From Halobacterium sp. CBA1132 (GTDB lineage: Archaea > Halobacteriota > Halobacteria > Halobacteriales > Halobacteriaceae): a stretch of 64,000 bases of DNA. Of this stretch, positions 15,969-25,100 are shown in pieces. The stretch lies in NCBI RefSeq assembly GCF_001485535.1, contig NZ_BCMZ01000001.1:930001-994000 (forward strand), read 5' to 3'. A program made the translations under genes and the position numbers. How positions within the stretch are numbered: the stretch's first letter is position 1; each line of letters starts with the position of its first letter. The notes under the pieces were generated by a model. That model saw only the letters and a list, made by a program, of their open reading frames with translations. It was not told the origin of the DNA and made no database searches.

Positions 15969-17282
15969 ATGAGACGTTATCTTGTCGCGGCGCTCGTAGT
16001 CGTCGTGCTCGCAGGGGGCGGCGTTGCAGCTGCAGACCTCGATGGAGACAACCGGCGCACAGTCACCGAACTACAGGATGGGACTGATCCACTGACGGCC
16101 GATACGGACGGCGACGGGCTCGACGACGGTCGTGAAGCAGACCTCGGGACAGATCCGACCGCAGTCGACACTGACAGTGATGGTCTTGATGACGGGCGTG
16201 AAGCCGACCTCGGGACAGACCCAACCGTAGCCGATACCGACGATGATGGTCTTGACGACATCGTCGAGGTAGACGAGGGAACCGACCCGATGGATGCGGA
16301 TACTGATGGCGACGGGCTCGATGACGGCGCTGAACTTGACGTCGGCGCGAACCCATTGGAGGCGGACACGGACAGCGACGACCTCGACGACGGGCAGGAA
16401 GTTGAACTGGGGAGTAGTCCGACCGACGCAGACACGGACGGCGATGGGCTGGACGACGCCCGCGAGCACGAGCTGGGGACAGACCCGACGCTTGTGGACA
16501 CTGACGACGACGGGCTTGATGACCCGACGGAAGTGAATGGCGAGACTGACCCCACAGAGTCAGATACAGACGAGGATCGCCTCGATGACGGCCGTGAATT
16601 GAAGGTTGGGACAGATCCGACCGAACCGGACACCGATGGGGATGGATTTGAGGATGGGCGTGAAGTCAAGTCAGATAACTTGCCAGACTCGAATCCGACG
16701 GAGAAAGACATCTACGTCGAGGTTGACCAGCTGAGTGTAGTGGAGTATGAGCCGTCCTTTACTGAAATACGGGACAAATTCGCGGAACATGGAATAAACG
16801 TCCATTTTGAAGTGAGTGATACAGATTTGTTACGGAGAACTGTATACTGGTCTACTTCTATAGGTGGCGGAAATGATATGATTTCCTCGTTCTACGAGGA
16901 CCATTTCGAACACAAGGGAGATGGGTATCATTACCTCCTTCTTGCTCAAGGAGTTAAAGAAAATAAGATATCTGCGCCCACCTTAGGTACAGAAACTGTT
17001 GGCTTAGCAACTAATGGTGTTATGGTTGTCCAAACCGCCGAAAATCCAAATATCGAGTCAACAGTTATGCATGAACTCGGGCATAGCCTTGGCCTGTCAA
17101 GTGACGAATTTGATGGAGTTGACTCAAGAAAGTACAGTAGCACAGAGTACCACTCTGCAATGAATTACAACGTGGATCAAGTCGTTCTTAGTGACGGAAA
17201 ACCGTTCAATGATTGGGAGTGGATTAAAGCAAACATCTCCACTCCATCCGATGATAGCCTCTATGAGGATTCTGGGGAATAA
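15969..17282 (+). CDS. Secreted metalloprotease with nine Ca-binding-type repeats
   Basis: 437 aa. Signal peptide 1-22 (LVAALVVVVLAGGGVAAA). Then nine 22-residue repeats with the pattern DPTxxDTDxDGLDDGxExxxGT, the thrombospondin-type-3-like calcium motif. The C-terminal domain (about residues 235-437) has HELGH at 368-372 followed by SLGL and a Met-turn-like SAMNY. The third zinc ligand is unclear: position 11 of the HExxHxxGxxH motif is Ser and Asp follows at 379. The DNA changes character inside the gene: repeats GC-rich, protease part AT-rich, suggesting domain fusion. A role in cutting the S-layer during exit or entry is inference. Confidence 0.85.
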   Translation: MRRYLVAALVVVVLAGGGVAAADLDGDNRRTVTELQDGTDPLTADTDGDGLDDGREADLGTDPTAVDTDSDGLDDGREADLGTDPTVADTDDDGLDDIVEVDEGTDPMDADTDGDGLDDGAELDVGANPLEADTDSDDLDDGQEVELGSSPTDADTDGDGLDDAREHELGTDPTLVDTDDDGLDDPTEVNGETDPTESDTDEDRLDDGRELKVGTDPTEPDTDGDGFEDGREVKSDNLPDSNPTEKDIYVEVDQLSVVEYEPSFTEIRDKFAEHGINVHFEVSDTDLLRRTVYWSTSIGGGNDMISSFYEDHFEHKGDGYHYLLLAQGVKENKISAPTLGTETVGLATNGVMVVQTAENPNIESTVMHELGHSLGLSSDEFDGVDSRKYSSTEYHSAMNYNVDQVVLSDGKPFNDWEWIKANISTPSDDSLYEDSGE

Positions 17283-17288
17283 CTATAC

Positions 17289-17311
17289 TGAGCGCGACCG
17301 ACCACCGCTCA
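17289..17311. terminator. Hairpin between convergent genes
   Basis: TGAGCG (17289-17294) and CGCTCA (17306-17311) form a stem with an 11-nt loop just past the metalloprotease stop. It lies between this gene and the end of the leftward cluster, so it could end transcripts from either side. Confidence 0.35.
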
Positions 17312-17377
17312 GACCCCCACGTTCATTTCACAGGATTGGCGTGTGCAACAGCCCCGGCACTTCGCGCGTGCTGTAAA

Positions 17378-17533
17378 TTATCGAAGAGCACTCCAAATGC
17401 CTTTGCCGTTGTATCCTACTGCGGCGGCGTAGGCTATGACGCCGCCTAAGATTCCTGCGAGAGGGTTTAGGCTGCTCCCCGTGACGAAGAGCGTGACGGC
17501 AACGATGATTATCCACTGTTTCAGGCTTGGCAT
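17378..17533 (-). CDS. 51-aa two-helix membrane protein, last gene of structural cluster
   Basis: Sequence begins MPSLKQWIIIVAVTLFVTG and continues through a Pro-containing turn (SSLNPLAG) into a second helix (ILGGVIAYAAAVGY). It lies 36 nt after the stop of the upstream membrane protein on the same strand. The layout (helix, Pro, helix) resembles the other small two-helix proteins of this cluster. Confidence 0.6.
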   Translation of the reverse strand: MPSLKQWIIIVAVTLFVTGSSLNPLAGILGGVIAYAAAVGYNGKGIWSALR

Positions 17534-17569
17534 ACTGTACCGTACTGCTTGTTGGCTGTTAAATCTACG

Positions 17570-18151
17570 TTACGTTGCGGTTGCTTCGTCGGTGTTTGAC
17601 TGCTCGTCGATGAGGATACGAGCGTTATAGGTGAGCAGGCCGGTTGCGAAGCCGGCGAGCATGAACCGGACCTTCACCAGCTGGAGGCCAGAATTCCCCG
17701 TGGATGCAGCGACCATCGGCGACAGCATCGCGGCGAGCGCCAGTACAAACCAGCCGGCTGCGACACCCTCCCGGTCACTAGATACCGGGATGAACCGCTG
17801 CACGACGTGCGTCTGCACAGCAATCACCACGCCAGACCCTACAGCGACGCCAGCGAGAACATCGTAGTGGTAGGGTAGCGACAAGAGGTTGACGGCGGCC
17901 AGCGAGGCCGTGGTGATGGCGACGATGTGCGCGATGATGATCTGCATCTCGCGTTGCGCGTCGACCGGCACGCCACCCCACTGGTAGACTCGGTACGCAA
18001 CGATGACCGCTGCGACCAACGCCACCACCTTCAACCCTTGATTCACGCCAGGCGGCGGACTAAACACGAGATCGGCGACCCAGCCAGCACCATCCGGAAC
18101 TGGCGAATTCGGTGCTGGTCCACCCACGCCAGAGCCCGGATGTGGTGGCAT
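17570..18151 (-). CDS. Multi-pass membrane protein of structural cluster
   Basis: 193 aa. A Pro/Gly-rich N-terminus (about 40 residues), then about five hydrophobic helices (VVALVAAVIVAYRVY, IIIAHIVAITTASLAAVNLL, VLAGVAVGSGVVIAV, WFVLALAAMLSPMVAA, FMLAGFATGLL). The start abuts the upstream stop. No transporter signature. Likely a component of the same membrane assembly as its neighbours. Confidence 0.7.
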   Translation of the reverse strand: MPPHPGSGVGGPAPNSPVPDGAGWVADLVFSPPPGVNQGLKVVALVAAVIVAYRVYQWGGVPVDAQREMQIIIAHIVAITTASLAAVNLLSLPYHYDVLAGVAVGSGVVIAVQTHVVQRFIPVSSDREGVAAGWFVLALAAMLSPMVAASTGNSGLQLVKVRFMLAGFATGLLTYNARILIDEQSNTDEATAT

Positions 18152-18667
18152 CTACCGTCCCTCCATGACGTTCGTGAGTGAGACGAACGCGATGATGCCG
18201 ATTGCAAACAACAGTAGGATACGGAACCAGTTGGGCGCGAGGCCGACTTCAGTCATGCCGTATCCGACAACGACGGCGATGACGCTGCCGCCGACTGGGC
18301 CGACACCGATACTGGCAACTGACCCGACGAGAGCTGCAGCCATGATTACGCCGGTCAGTAGCGCGCCTTGGAAGCCGGTTCCGGATGGATCCTGGGTTCC
18401 CGTTCCGATGAAGAACGTCTCGAGGCGCGTCGCCATCTGTCCGAGGGAATCGAGTGACGCATCTCCGATACCATCGAACCAGGGGCCGCTGTTGACGTCC
18501 TTTGACCCGTTGTAGTACTGGCTATTGTTCTCGATTTCGGACGTGTTCGTGGTTGTCGTTGTTTCTTGGGCAGCAACAGAGCCCGCTCCCATCGTCGACA
18601 AGACGATGAACGCTCCGATGATTCCGACCAACACACCAGCCATTACGATTGATTTGCGTTGAATCAT
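18152..18667 (-). CDS. Exported membrane protein with extracellular N-terminal loop
   Basis: 171 aa. A signal-like first helix (MAGVLVGIIGAFIVL...GSVAAQ) is followed by a Thr/Asn-rich extracellular stretch (residues 35-85) with NxT/S sites. Three helices follow (GALLTGVIMAAALVGSVAS, GGSVIAVVVGYGM, FRILLLFAIGIIAFVS). The order signal, short ectodomain, helix bundle recurs in the next gene. Confidence 0.7.
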   Translation of the reverse strand: MIQRKSIVMAGVLVGIIGAFIVLSTMGAGSVAAQETTTTTNTSEIENNSQYYNGSKDVNSGPWFDGIGDASLDSLGQMATRLETFFIGTGTQDPSGTGFQGALLTGVIMAAALVGSVASIGVGPVGGSVIAVVVGYGMTEVGLAPNWFRILLLFAIGIIAFVSLTNVMEGR

Positions 18668-18669
18668 GG

Positions 18670-19044
18670 CTATGCACTCCGGGTTACCAGCCCGATGAGA
18701 CTCATGTAGAACGCCACGACGAACGCACCACCCAGGAGGATCGTGACGCTGGGCGGGGCGTTGTTTGACTCAAGGACGATGATCGGCCAGTGCATGAACG
18801 AGAGTAGGCCGACGATGAGGTTCCAGACGATGATGAGCGGGCCTGCGAACATATCGATGACTGATTGAATCGCACCGCCGATGCCGCCAAGATTGCTTGC
18901 AGCTTGATCAGCGCCGGAGACGTCGCCGCTGTTGTTCGACACGAAGAACTGGGCGGCGCCGGATTCGTTCCACTGGATAGCGCCGCCGCCGAACATGACG
19001 GCGCCGATGACGAAGTACGCCATGATGATGTTACTGAATCGCAT
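18670..19044 (-). CDS. Membrane protein with short ectodomain
   Basis: 124 aa. First helix MRFSNIIMAYFVIGAVMFGGG, then a polar exposed loop with an NNSGD site, an amphipathic helix (GGIGGAIQSVIDMFAGP) and two helices (LIIVWNLIVGLLSFMHWPIIVL, VTILLGGAFVVAFYMSLIG). It abuts the surface-protein gene, so the two products may form one complex. Confidence 0.7.
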   Translation of the reverse strand: MRFSNIIMAYFVIGAVMFGGGAIQWNESGAAQFFVSNNSGDVSGADQAASNLGGIGGAIQSVIDMFAGPLIIVWNLIVGLLSFMHWPIIVLESNNAPPSVTILLGGAFVVAFYMSLIGLVTRSA

Positions 19045-21537
19045 TTATATCGGCCTCCGGAGGTATACGAGGCTCCCCGCGGCAACGCCGGCGACGAACA
19101 CCATCTCGTAACTCACCCAGCCGATGATAGCGAAGCCAGCAATCAGCAGCCACGCCAGCATCCCGGCAATCTCCGTTGACATCGGCGTGGTGTACATCAC
19201 GCCTGAGGTCACGAGCACCGTCAGCATCATGGCGAGGAACGTCGTGAACGCTGGTTGGTTCCCCTCAGGGACCAGCGACACGAACTGCGTCAGCGACGGA
19301 ATCAACGCGTTTCCGTTGGCGAAGTACTCGCTCACACGGTACGAGCGAGTGAACGTCTGCACTGTTCCGCCCTCGACCTTGTAGGAAGCGACAACGTGGA
19401 CCTCGCCGCCTGCCTTCTCGCTGAGATTTAGCTCTGTCTCCACCGTCTGACTCGATGCAGTCGATGAATTTGCGTGATAGAGTTGCTGAGTGGTGCCATT
19501 TTCGACGTAGCTGACCGTGACATTCCACGACTGGATATCGGCATTACCCGTCTGGAGCGACGCGTTAAATGGCACGCTAGTCGCGGGCATCGACTTAGTC
19601 TCCATCAGCTCCCACACAGCGTCGAGGCTGGTGACGTTGACATCGCCGCTCGGCGCAACGACGACGTTCTGCGTGCTCGACGTAATTGGAGTGAATGACC
19701 CGAGCAGTCGACTTTCCCCGGATTCGATATTCACTAATCGAAGGCGGTAGCGCGTGTTATACTCCAATGTCGCCGGGAACTGCGCGTTTGCGCCGAAATA
19801 GTCCCCGAGCGCGGTCTCCCAGGAGCCGTTTATCGCGCGTTGCACTTGCAGAATGGTGTCATCCTGCGGGTACTTGCCGGTGTACTCCTGGAGATTGAAG
19901 ATGACGTCGACCCTCGTCCGGTTATCGGGCAGGAGGTACACCCGTTGGCGGTCGTACTGGCTTTCGACGAAAATACGGCGGCTGTAGTAGCCGGGAGCGT
20001 CGACAACTGCGACGAACGGCTCTGCCGGCGAGATACCCGAGAGGTCAACTGTTCCGTTCTCGGCAGTCCGCTCGTAGATCGTGTTTCCTTGGTACATCCG
20101 CACCTCTACGGATGCGTTATCAACGAGTTCCGGCGTCTCAGTCTGTGCGGAGGTGATATTGTAGATGTCAAGCTCAGACGGCGTGTTCAGCGTGAACGTA
20201 TCCGTCGTCACATCAACACCGGAGCCGTACTCGTCCTGCAGCTCCCAATAGTACTCGTGGGCTCCCCCTTGGGTGATGTTGTGCGTGACTGAGACGGTTT
20301 GGTTGGAGGTGACGGTTTGCGAGCCGACCTGTTCGCCGTCGACGAAGAGGCGTGCTTCAACAGAATCTCCCTGTGCGGTCTGGAAGTCCTCGTCCGAGAT
20401 GTCGGCAGTGAACTCAACGCTCTCGTCGGTCAACTCCGCACCATCTGCTGGCGAGAGGTTACTGACCTGCGGCTGGTGATTAGTGAACAGGATAGATTCG
20501 TCGCCGACCGAGAACTCAGGGTTCGACCCCGTCACGGACACATCCAGTACCGTCTCCAACTCGTCACTGGATGTCTCCGCTAACGCCAGCGTCTGGTTCC
20601 CCGTACCAGATAGTGAGGACTGATTCAAGACCGTGCCACCATCGGTTTGAACGGTTGCCTCCACCGAGACGTTCGAGAACGCCGTCACGTTGATTGCGGC
20701 CTCCTCCGCGTTGCTCACGCCGTGCAGTGGTGAGATGTACTGCGCAGAGTCGGGCGAGACAACACCGGTGGCGGCGTTGTCTATCCAGCGTTCGGCACCT
20801 GCGTCACCGAACGCCGACCACGCGAGAAATCCTCCGGAGGATATTGAGCCCTGACCAGTGAGCGTCGCGACTGTCGCTCCAGTGCTATCCGTGACGGTAA
20901 TAGACATCGTGTCGTTGGTCGCCCAGTCGACGTCGACACTAAGCCACTCGTTGTCTGGGATGGTGACCGAGGCCGAATCAAGTTCGTTACTGGATTCGGT
21001 AGACCCGAGTTTGATAACCTCGGTTTTCGAGTTGAGAATCAGGTTGTAGTGCGTTGAGGAGTTCGGGCCAAACCAGATGGTCGTGCCGGCGGGCCCGCTT
21101 GCGCGGTAGTCGAACGACCACGTATTTCCTGGTTGCGGATACGCAGGCAGGCCGCTACCAGATTGAATGGTGTACGTCTGCGTGTCGAAGTATGCGTCGG
21201 AGTAGAGGCTGCGTGAACCATCCGTCGACTGGTTGGTTGTCGTCGTCCAGTCGGCAGTATCGCCCGTGTATTCATCGAGGTTACCATCCTCGAAGGAATC
21301 GATCACCTCTCCATCAGCAAGCGTGAGGGTGGCGTTGCTACCGGTGCCGCTTGTTGTGAAATTCGTCAGCGTGCCCGACTGGAAGTCGGAGTCCGTGTTA
21401 TGAGTAGAGCCCACGACTAACCCATCACTCGCCGCCATCGATGTGTTCGCGGCCGAGACTGGCACCGCACTTGCTGCAAGGAGGGTGAGGAGAACAGCGA
21501 GCACGGCGCCGACGGAGAGTGAGACGTATCTTGTCAT
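19045..21537 (-). CDS. Large surface protein: LamG/Ig-like domains, C-terminal helix bundle
   Basis: 830 aa from the ATG at 21537, chosen because a clean signal peptide follows (VLAVLLTLLAASAVPVSAA). Residues about 60-235 look like a LamG/concanavalin-type sandwich (IDSFEDGNLDEYTGDTADW, WSFDYRASGP, WLSVDVDWATNDTMSITV). Then an Ig-like domain (PQVSNLSPADGAELTDESVEF) and carboxypeptidase-regulatory-like strands (AVVDAPGYYSRRIFV). At least 15 NxS/T sites suggest glycosylation. About the last 110 residues form three or four helices. A spike or adhesin anchored in a particle membrane is the natural reading; no homologue is proven. Confidence 0.8.
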   Translation of the reverse strand: MTRYVSLSVGAVLAVLLTLLAASAVPVSAANTSMAASDGLVVGSTHNTDSDFQSGTLTNFTTSGTGSNATLTLADGEVIDSFEDGNLDEYTGDTADWTTTTNQSTDGSRSLYSDAYFDTQTYTIQSGSGLPAYPQPGNTWSFDYRASGPAGTTIWFGPNSSTHYNLILNSKTEVIKLGSTESSNELDSASVTIPDNEWLSVDVDWATNDTMSITVTDSTGATVATLTGQGSISSGGFLAWSAFGDAGAERWIDNAATGVVSPDSAQYISPLHGVSNAEEAAINVTAFSNVSVEATVQTDGGTVLNQSSLSGTGNQTLALAETSSDELETVLDVSVTGSNPEFSVGDESILFTNHQPQVSNLSPADGAELTDESVEFTADISDEDFQTAQGDSVEARLFVDGEQVGSQTVTSNQTVSVTHNITQGGAHEYYWELQDEYGSGVDVTTDTFTLNTPSELDIYNITSAQTETPELVDNASVEVRMYQGNTIYERTAENGTVDLSGISPAEPFVAVVDAPGYYSRRIFVESQYDRQRVYLLPDNRTRVDVIFNLQEYTGKYPQDDTILQVQRAINGSWETALGDYFGANAQFPATLEYNTRYRLRLVNIESGESRLLGSFTPITSSTQNVVVAPSGDVNVTSLDAVWELMETKSMPATSVPFNASLQTGNADIQSWNVTVSYVENGTTQQLYHANSSTASSQTVETELNLSEKAGGEVHVVASYKVEGGTVQTFTRSYRVSEYFANGNALIPSLTQFVSLVPEGNQPAFTTFLAMMLTVLVTSGVMYTTPMSTEIAGMLAWLLIAGFAIIGWVSYEMVFVAGVAAGSLVYLRRPI

Positions 21538-21539
21538 AG

Positions 21540-21755
21540 TTATCGACCCCCGACAGCGGTCGAGAAGATGACGATGAGGAGCGTCATCACCATTCCCGGA
21601 ACGACGAGCTGCCAGAGCATCGTCGTGCCTATACGGAAGTCGCCTGCATTCTGATTCAGCAACTGGTACACCACGGGCGCGAGCGCGCTGAGGATGAGCA
21701 GTGCTGCTGCACCGTAGACGACATCGGGGATCGTCAGTTGGGCTCGACGAGTCAT
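21540..21755 (-). CDS. Two-helix capsid-like small membrane protein (71 aa)
   Basis: Helix 1 VVYGAAALLILSALAPVVYQLL ends in P-V-V-Y. A short polar loop follows, then GTTMLWQLVVPGM opens helix 2. The spacing G-T-T-x-L-x5-P-x-M is the same as in the 116- and 148-aa proteins of the same cluster. This is the general layout of spindle-shaped-virus major capsid proteins. Overlaps the next gene by 4 nt. Confidence 0.7.
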   Translation of the reverse strand: MTRRAQLTIPDVVYGAAALLILSALAPVVYQLLNQNAGDFRIGTTMLWQLVVPGMVMTLLIVIFSTAVGGR

Positions 21756-21979
21756 GTCCGTGCACTCACCCCGATGGAGAGGATCAACGCGATGACGAAC
21801 AGCGCAGGCGTCGCACCGAGGATTACCGCGGTGAGCGGATCGACGTTAGCTTGGAGTTTGTCGATGGCGTTGAACAGCCACGGTGAGACAGCCGCGATAG
21901 CGACGAGTGTGGCGAACGCCATGATGATGTCGCTGTACTGGAGGGCGCCGCGGTTGTCCATACGCTTTGGTGGTTTCAT
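21752..21979 (-). CDS. Two-helix capsid-like small membrane protein (75 aa)
   Basis: A basic N-terminus (MKPPKRMDNR), helix 1 DIIMAFATLVAIAAVSPWLFNAI, a loop KLQANVDPL, and helix 2 TAVILGATPALFVIALILSIGV. The Pro at the end of helix 1 and the Pro near the start of helix 2 match the pattern seen in the 71-, 116- and 148-aa proteins. Overlaps the 71-aa gene by 4 nt. Confidence 0.7.
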   Translation of the reverse strand: MKPPKRMDNRGALQYSDIIMAFATLVAIAAVSPWLFNAIDKLQANVDPLTAVILGATPALFVIALILSIGVSART

Positions 21980-21986
21980 GGTTAGG

Positions 21987-22175
21987 TCACTCCGGCTGTA
22001 GCCAACTGGTCACCAGCAGCATCGCCGTGATCGGCAGGACTGCCGTCGAAAGCAGCTGCATCACGGGCTGCCCCGTGAGGTAGCTGTCGACGTAGAACAT
22101 CCAGACAGGCGCGACTACGGCGACGCCGAGAATAGCGAAGAGCCCAAACCAGATCTCGTATGGGTTCAAAACCAC
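21987..22175 (-). CDS. Two-helix capsid-like small membrane protein (62 aa)
   Basis: Starts at a GTG that lies inside the final codons of the 1333-aa gene, so it is translationally coupled. Helix 1 WFGLFAILGVAVVAPVWMFYV, loop DSYLTGQPV, helix 2 MQLLSTAVLPITAMLLVTSW. Pro positions again follow the pattern helix-P-loop-helix(P). Confidence 0.65.
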   Translation of the reverse strand: MVLNPYEIWFGLFAILGVAVVAPVWMFYVDSYLTGQPVMQLLSTAVLPITAMLLVTSWLQPE

Positions 22176-25100
22176 CCACCCCAGTCTGAATCCGTGGATT
22201 GTTCGCTGTCATCGTCGCCGACGAAGAACAGGTCCTCGACGGCGTCCAGACCGCCAGCAAGTCCCTCACCGGGACTGACCTGGCCTTCGGTCGGGAGTGG
22301 TCGAGGCACGAATTGGTCGTCAGCTAGCTCGTCGATGTTCTCGGGCGCGGACCGTGCTTCGATACCGCCGCCAGCGAGAGCAACCACGAACTTGTTAATC
22401 CATCCGGGGTTGCTCGGCGTCGGTCGTTCACCGGCTCCGGTGTCGATATCCAGCCCGAGTTGTAGGTCGAGACCACCTTCCGTTTCCTCGTCACGGCGTG
22501 GTCGCTTCGGGCTCCGGGTCGAAGACTGCGTAACGCTGCTGGTCCACCATCCCCGTCCATCGCTTCCGGTTTGGGACGACCATTCGAAGATGCTGGTTCC
22601 GGAGCTGTCGAAGCCGGTCGGGGCCACCGTTGGGCTACTCGGTGCCTGTGGCGTGACCTCCGTGGGTTCCGGACTCGCCGCCTCTTCCGTCGGGGAAGTC
22701 GTTTGTCCACCGGTTTCGACCAGTTCAGCCCCGCCCTCACTATCGCCTCTCGACGACGACCCACCGGTCGCCGTTGTGAACTCCGTTGTGGTGGTGTTGG
22801 TCGTAGCTGTACTGGTCGAAGTCCCGCCTTCGGATGTCGCGGTCATCGAGGAGGATTCAATTTCGTCCAGTGGATCGGTGTAGTCCCCGACCACGTCGTT
22901 TTCCCACTCGACAGTCGTCCTCTGTCGGTTGGTCGTGATTCCTCGTGTGGACGTTTCCGAACCCCCGGAGCGCGTACCAGCCGTCGAACTACTGGTGCCA
23001 GCCATCACGTCTCCGAACACTAGGCCGTAGTTCGTCACGGGCGTTCCTGTTGGTGCCCCGGTTTCACCGAGCGGCGTGTATTCGGACTGTACTTCAGCCG
23101 CAGTCTTCACGCCGCTACTGGTTGTTGACGCGGTCTCCGCGCTCGATTTTTGTGCTGTGCGGCGGTAGAAATCAACAGGCGTGATTTCACCGCCAATAGT
23201 CATCGACCGGCTTGTGAATGGGACGTCGATTTCGCGCCCGCCGAATCGCACATTCACGGAAGGCCCTTCAGTTGTCCGAGCAAGCTGTGTTTCCGGGCCG
23301 AAAACTGCCTCTAGTTCGGTCGTTCGGCTACCTGTTGGCCGCACGTATGCGGTCCCGGGTTCTGCTTGCTGGTCGAGGAACTGGTAGCCCCCGGTTGTCT
23401 GGTCGGGTGCGACAGTGGTGTCGCCCGGGATTTGCTCGGCGAGCTTCTTCGCACGGCCACGTGACAGACCACGCTGAAGGACACCACCGTTTGCACCACG
23501 AACTTCGTATCCGGAGCCTTGCGCCCAGTCCGGCATCCCTTCAATCCGAGAGCTTTCGATTGCAGCGACTCGGTCGGGGGTGGTACTCAAGTCGGGTTTC
23601 CGTGGCCGCAGCGATTCTAGGGCACTCCGGGATGTCGATCCGAAGTTGGTGTTCCGGAGACCGACAGGGTTTGCGTCGGGGGCGGCCCACAGCCCGGGGA
23701 GTTCAGAGCCGCCTTCACGAACCCTGACCTCTCGCCCGAGTCGTTCCGGTGTCGTATGGTAGAGGACGCGCTCGGCGCCCGCGCCTTCTTGGATGATGTC
23801 TGGCTGTTCCGCAGCCCGCTCTCTAATTTCTCGGACCGCTTTTGACATCGGCGCGTCCCTCGAGGTCCGGAACTCGGGGACGTTCCCCTCCGCGCCGGCC
23901 TCGGTCGTGATTCGTTCCGCGTCGATTACTTTTCCGCGTCCAGTTCGGTACCCCTTGATTGCGCGCGCGCCGGCTTCTGCAGCAGGCGCAGCGAAGAGGG
24001 CTGCCGTCGAAAGAGGACGCTGCGTGGCCATTTTGACTTGGCTTTCAGCGACGTTCGATGCGATGTCTCCCGCACCAGTGATCTCCGAGGGAGTTTGTCC
24101 ATCCGTCTTGACGTCCGGGTCTGTCGCGTCGGCAACGGTGCTTGGACCGACCTGCAGTCCCGCTCCGATCCCCATGCCGATGCCGCCGAGGATGCCGCCG
24201 ACGACGTTGCCGGGAACGCTCCCGAGGGCTTCGTTGCCGACCTTTGGCCCCATGCCGTGGGTGGGACTGTTCTGCTCGATAGTACGGGCGGCGTTCGTGA
24301 TGCTGCGCTCGGTGACTTCGCCGGCTTGGAAGAGGAGCGCACCGACCTCACTCGTCGAGGGAAGTCGCCCGCTCGTGATGTCCTCCCAGCCCTGTTCGGC
24401 GCGGGCAGCGAGGACCGCTTCCTTGTTCGCTCGTGCCTCAGCCGCTTCCTCATCGCTACCCACGACCATGTTTGCGTGTGGAGTGGTTTCGGTAGCGGAC
24501 TCTCGGGCGGCGTTGATGATTGCGTCATCGAACGAGCCGGCGAGTGCGTCACCGACGCCAGCGAGGTCGCCTTCTCGAATTGATTCGAGGGCTTTGTCGC
24601 CCGACCGGAGGAATCCGGAAGCGACGTATTCTGTCCGTTCGCGCGGGCCAGCGCGGGGACCTGGTTGCTGATTGGACTGGAGGCGTTCAAGCCCTTCTTC
24701 AGTGAATTCGGGTTGTAGGCTACCGTCTTCCTCGACGAGCTCGTAGTCGCGGCCACGCTGGAGGTCTTCGTCGAAGGCGTCGTTGACTTGTGAGGCGAGG
24801 TACTGTTCGGAAGTGGTCGTGGTTCCGTCGTCGTCGATATCGCGTCCAGTCTCCGCTTCGAGGCGTTCCGGATCGATGCCTTCGCTACGAGCCTGTTCAG
24901 CGATTGCTTCGTTCGCTTGCTCGCGCTGTCGCTGGTCGTACTCCTCGGTTGTATCGACAGTGTACTCGCCGGATTCGTTGATGCCGACGTCGAAGTCCTC
25001 CCCGGCATCCGTACCGGGGTTGGCTTCTTCGACACGCTGCTCTATCTGAGCGATTGCGTCGTCGAACGCTGCGAAGTCGGTTGCGTCGGTGTTTCGCGCG

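Noticed and set aside
21538-21765. Extended start of the 830-aa surface protein
   Set aside because: It would lack a signal peptide at the N-terminus and overlap the 71-aa gene fully; the ATG at 21537 gives a clean signal.
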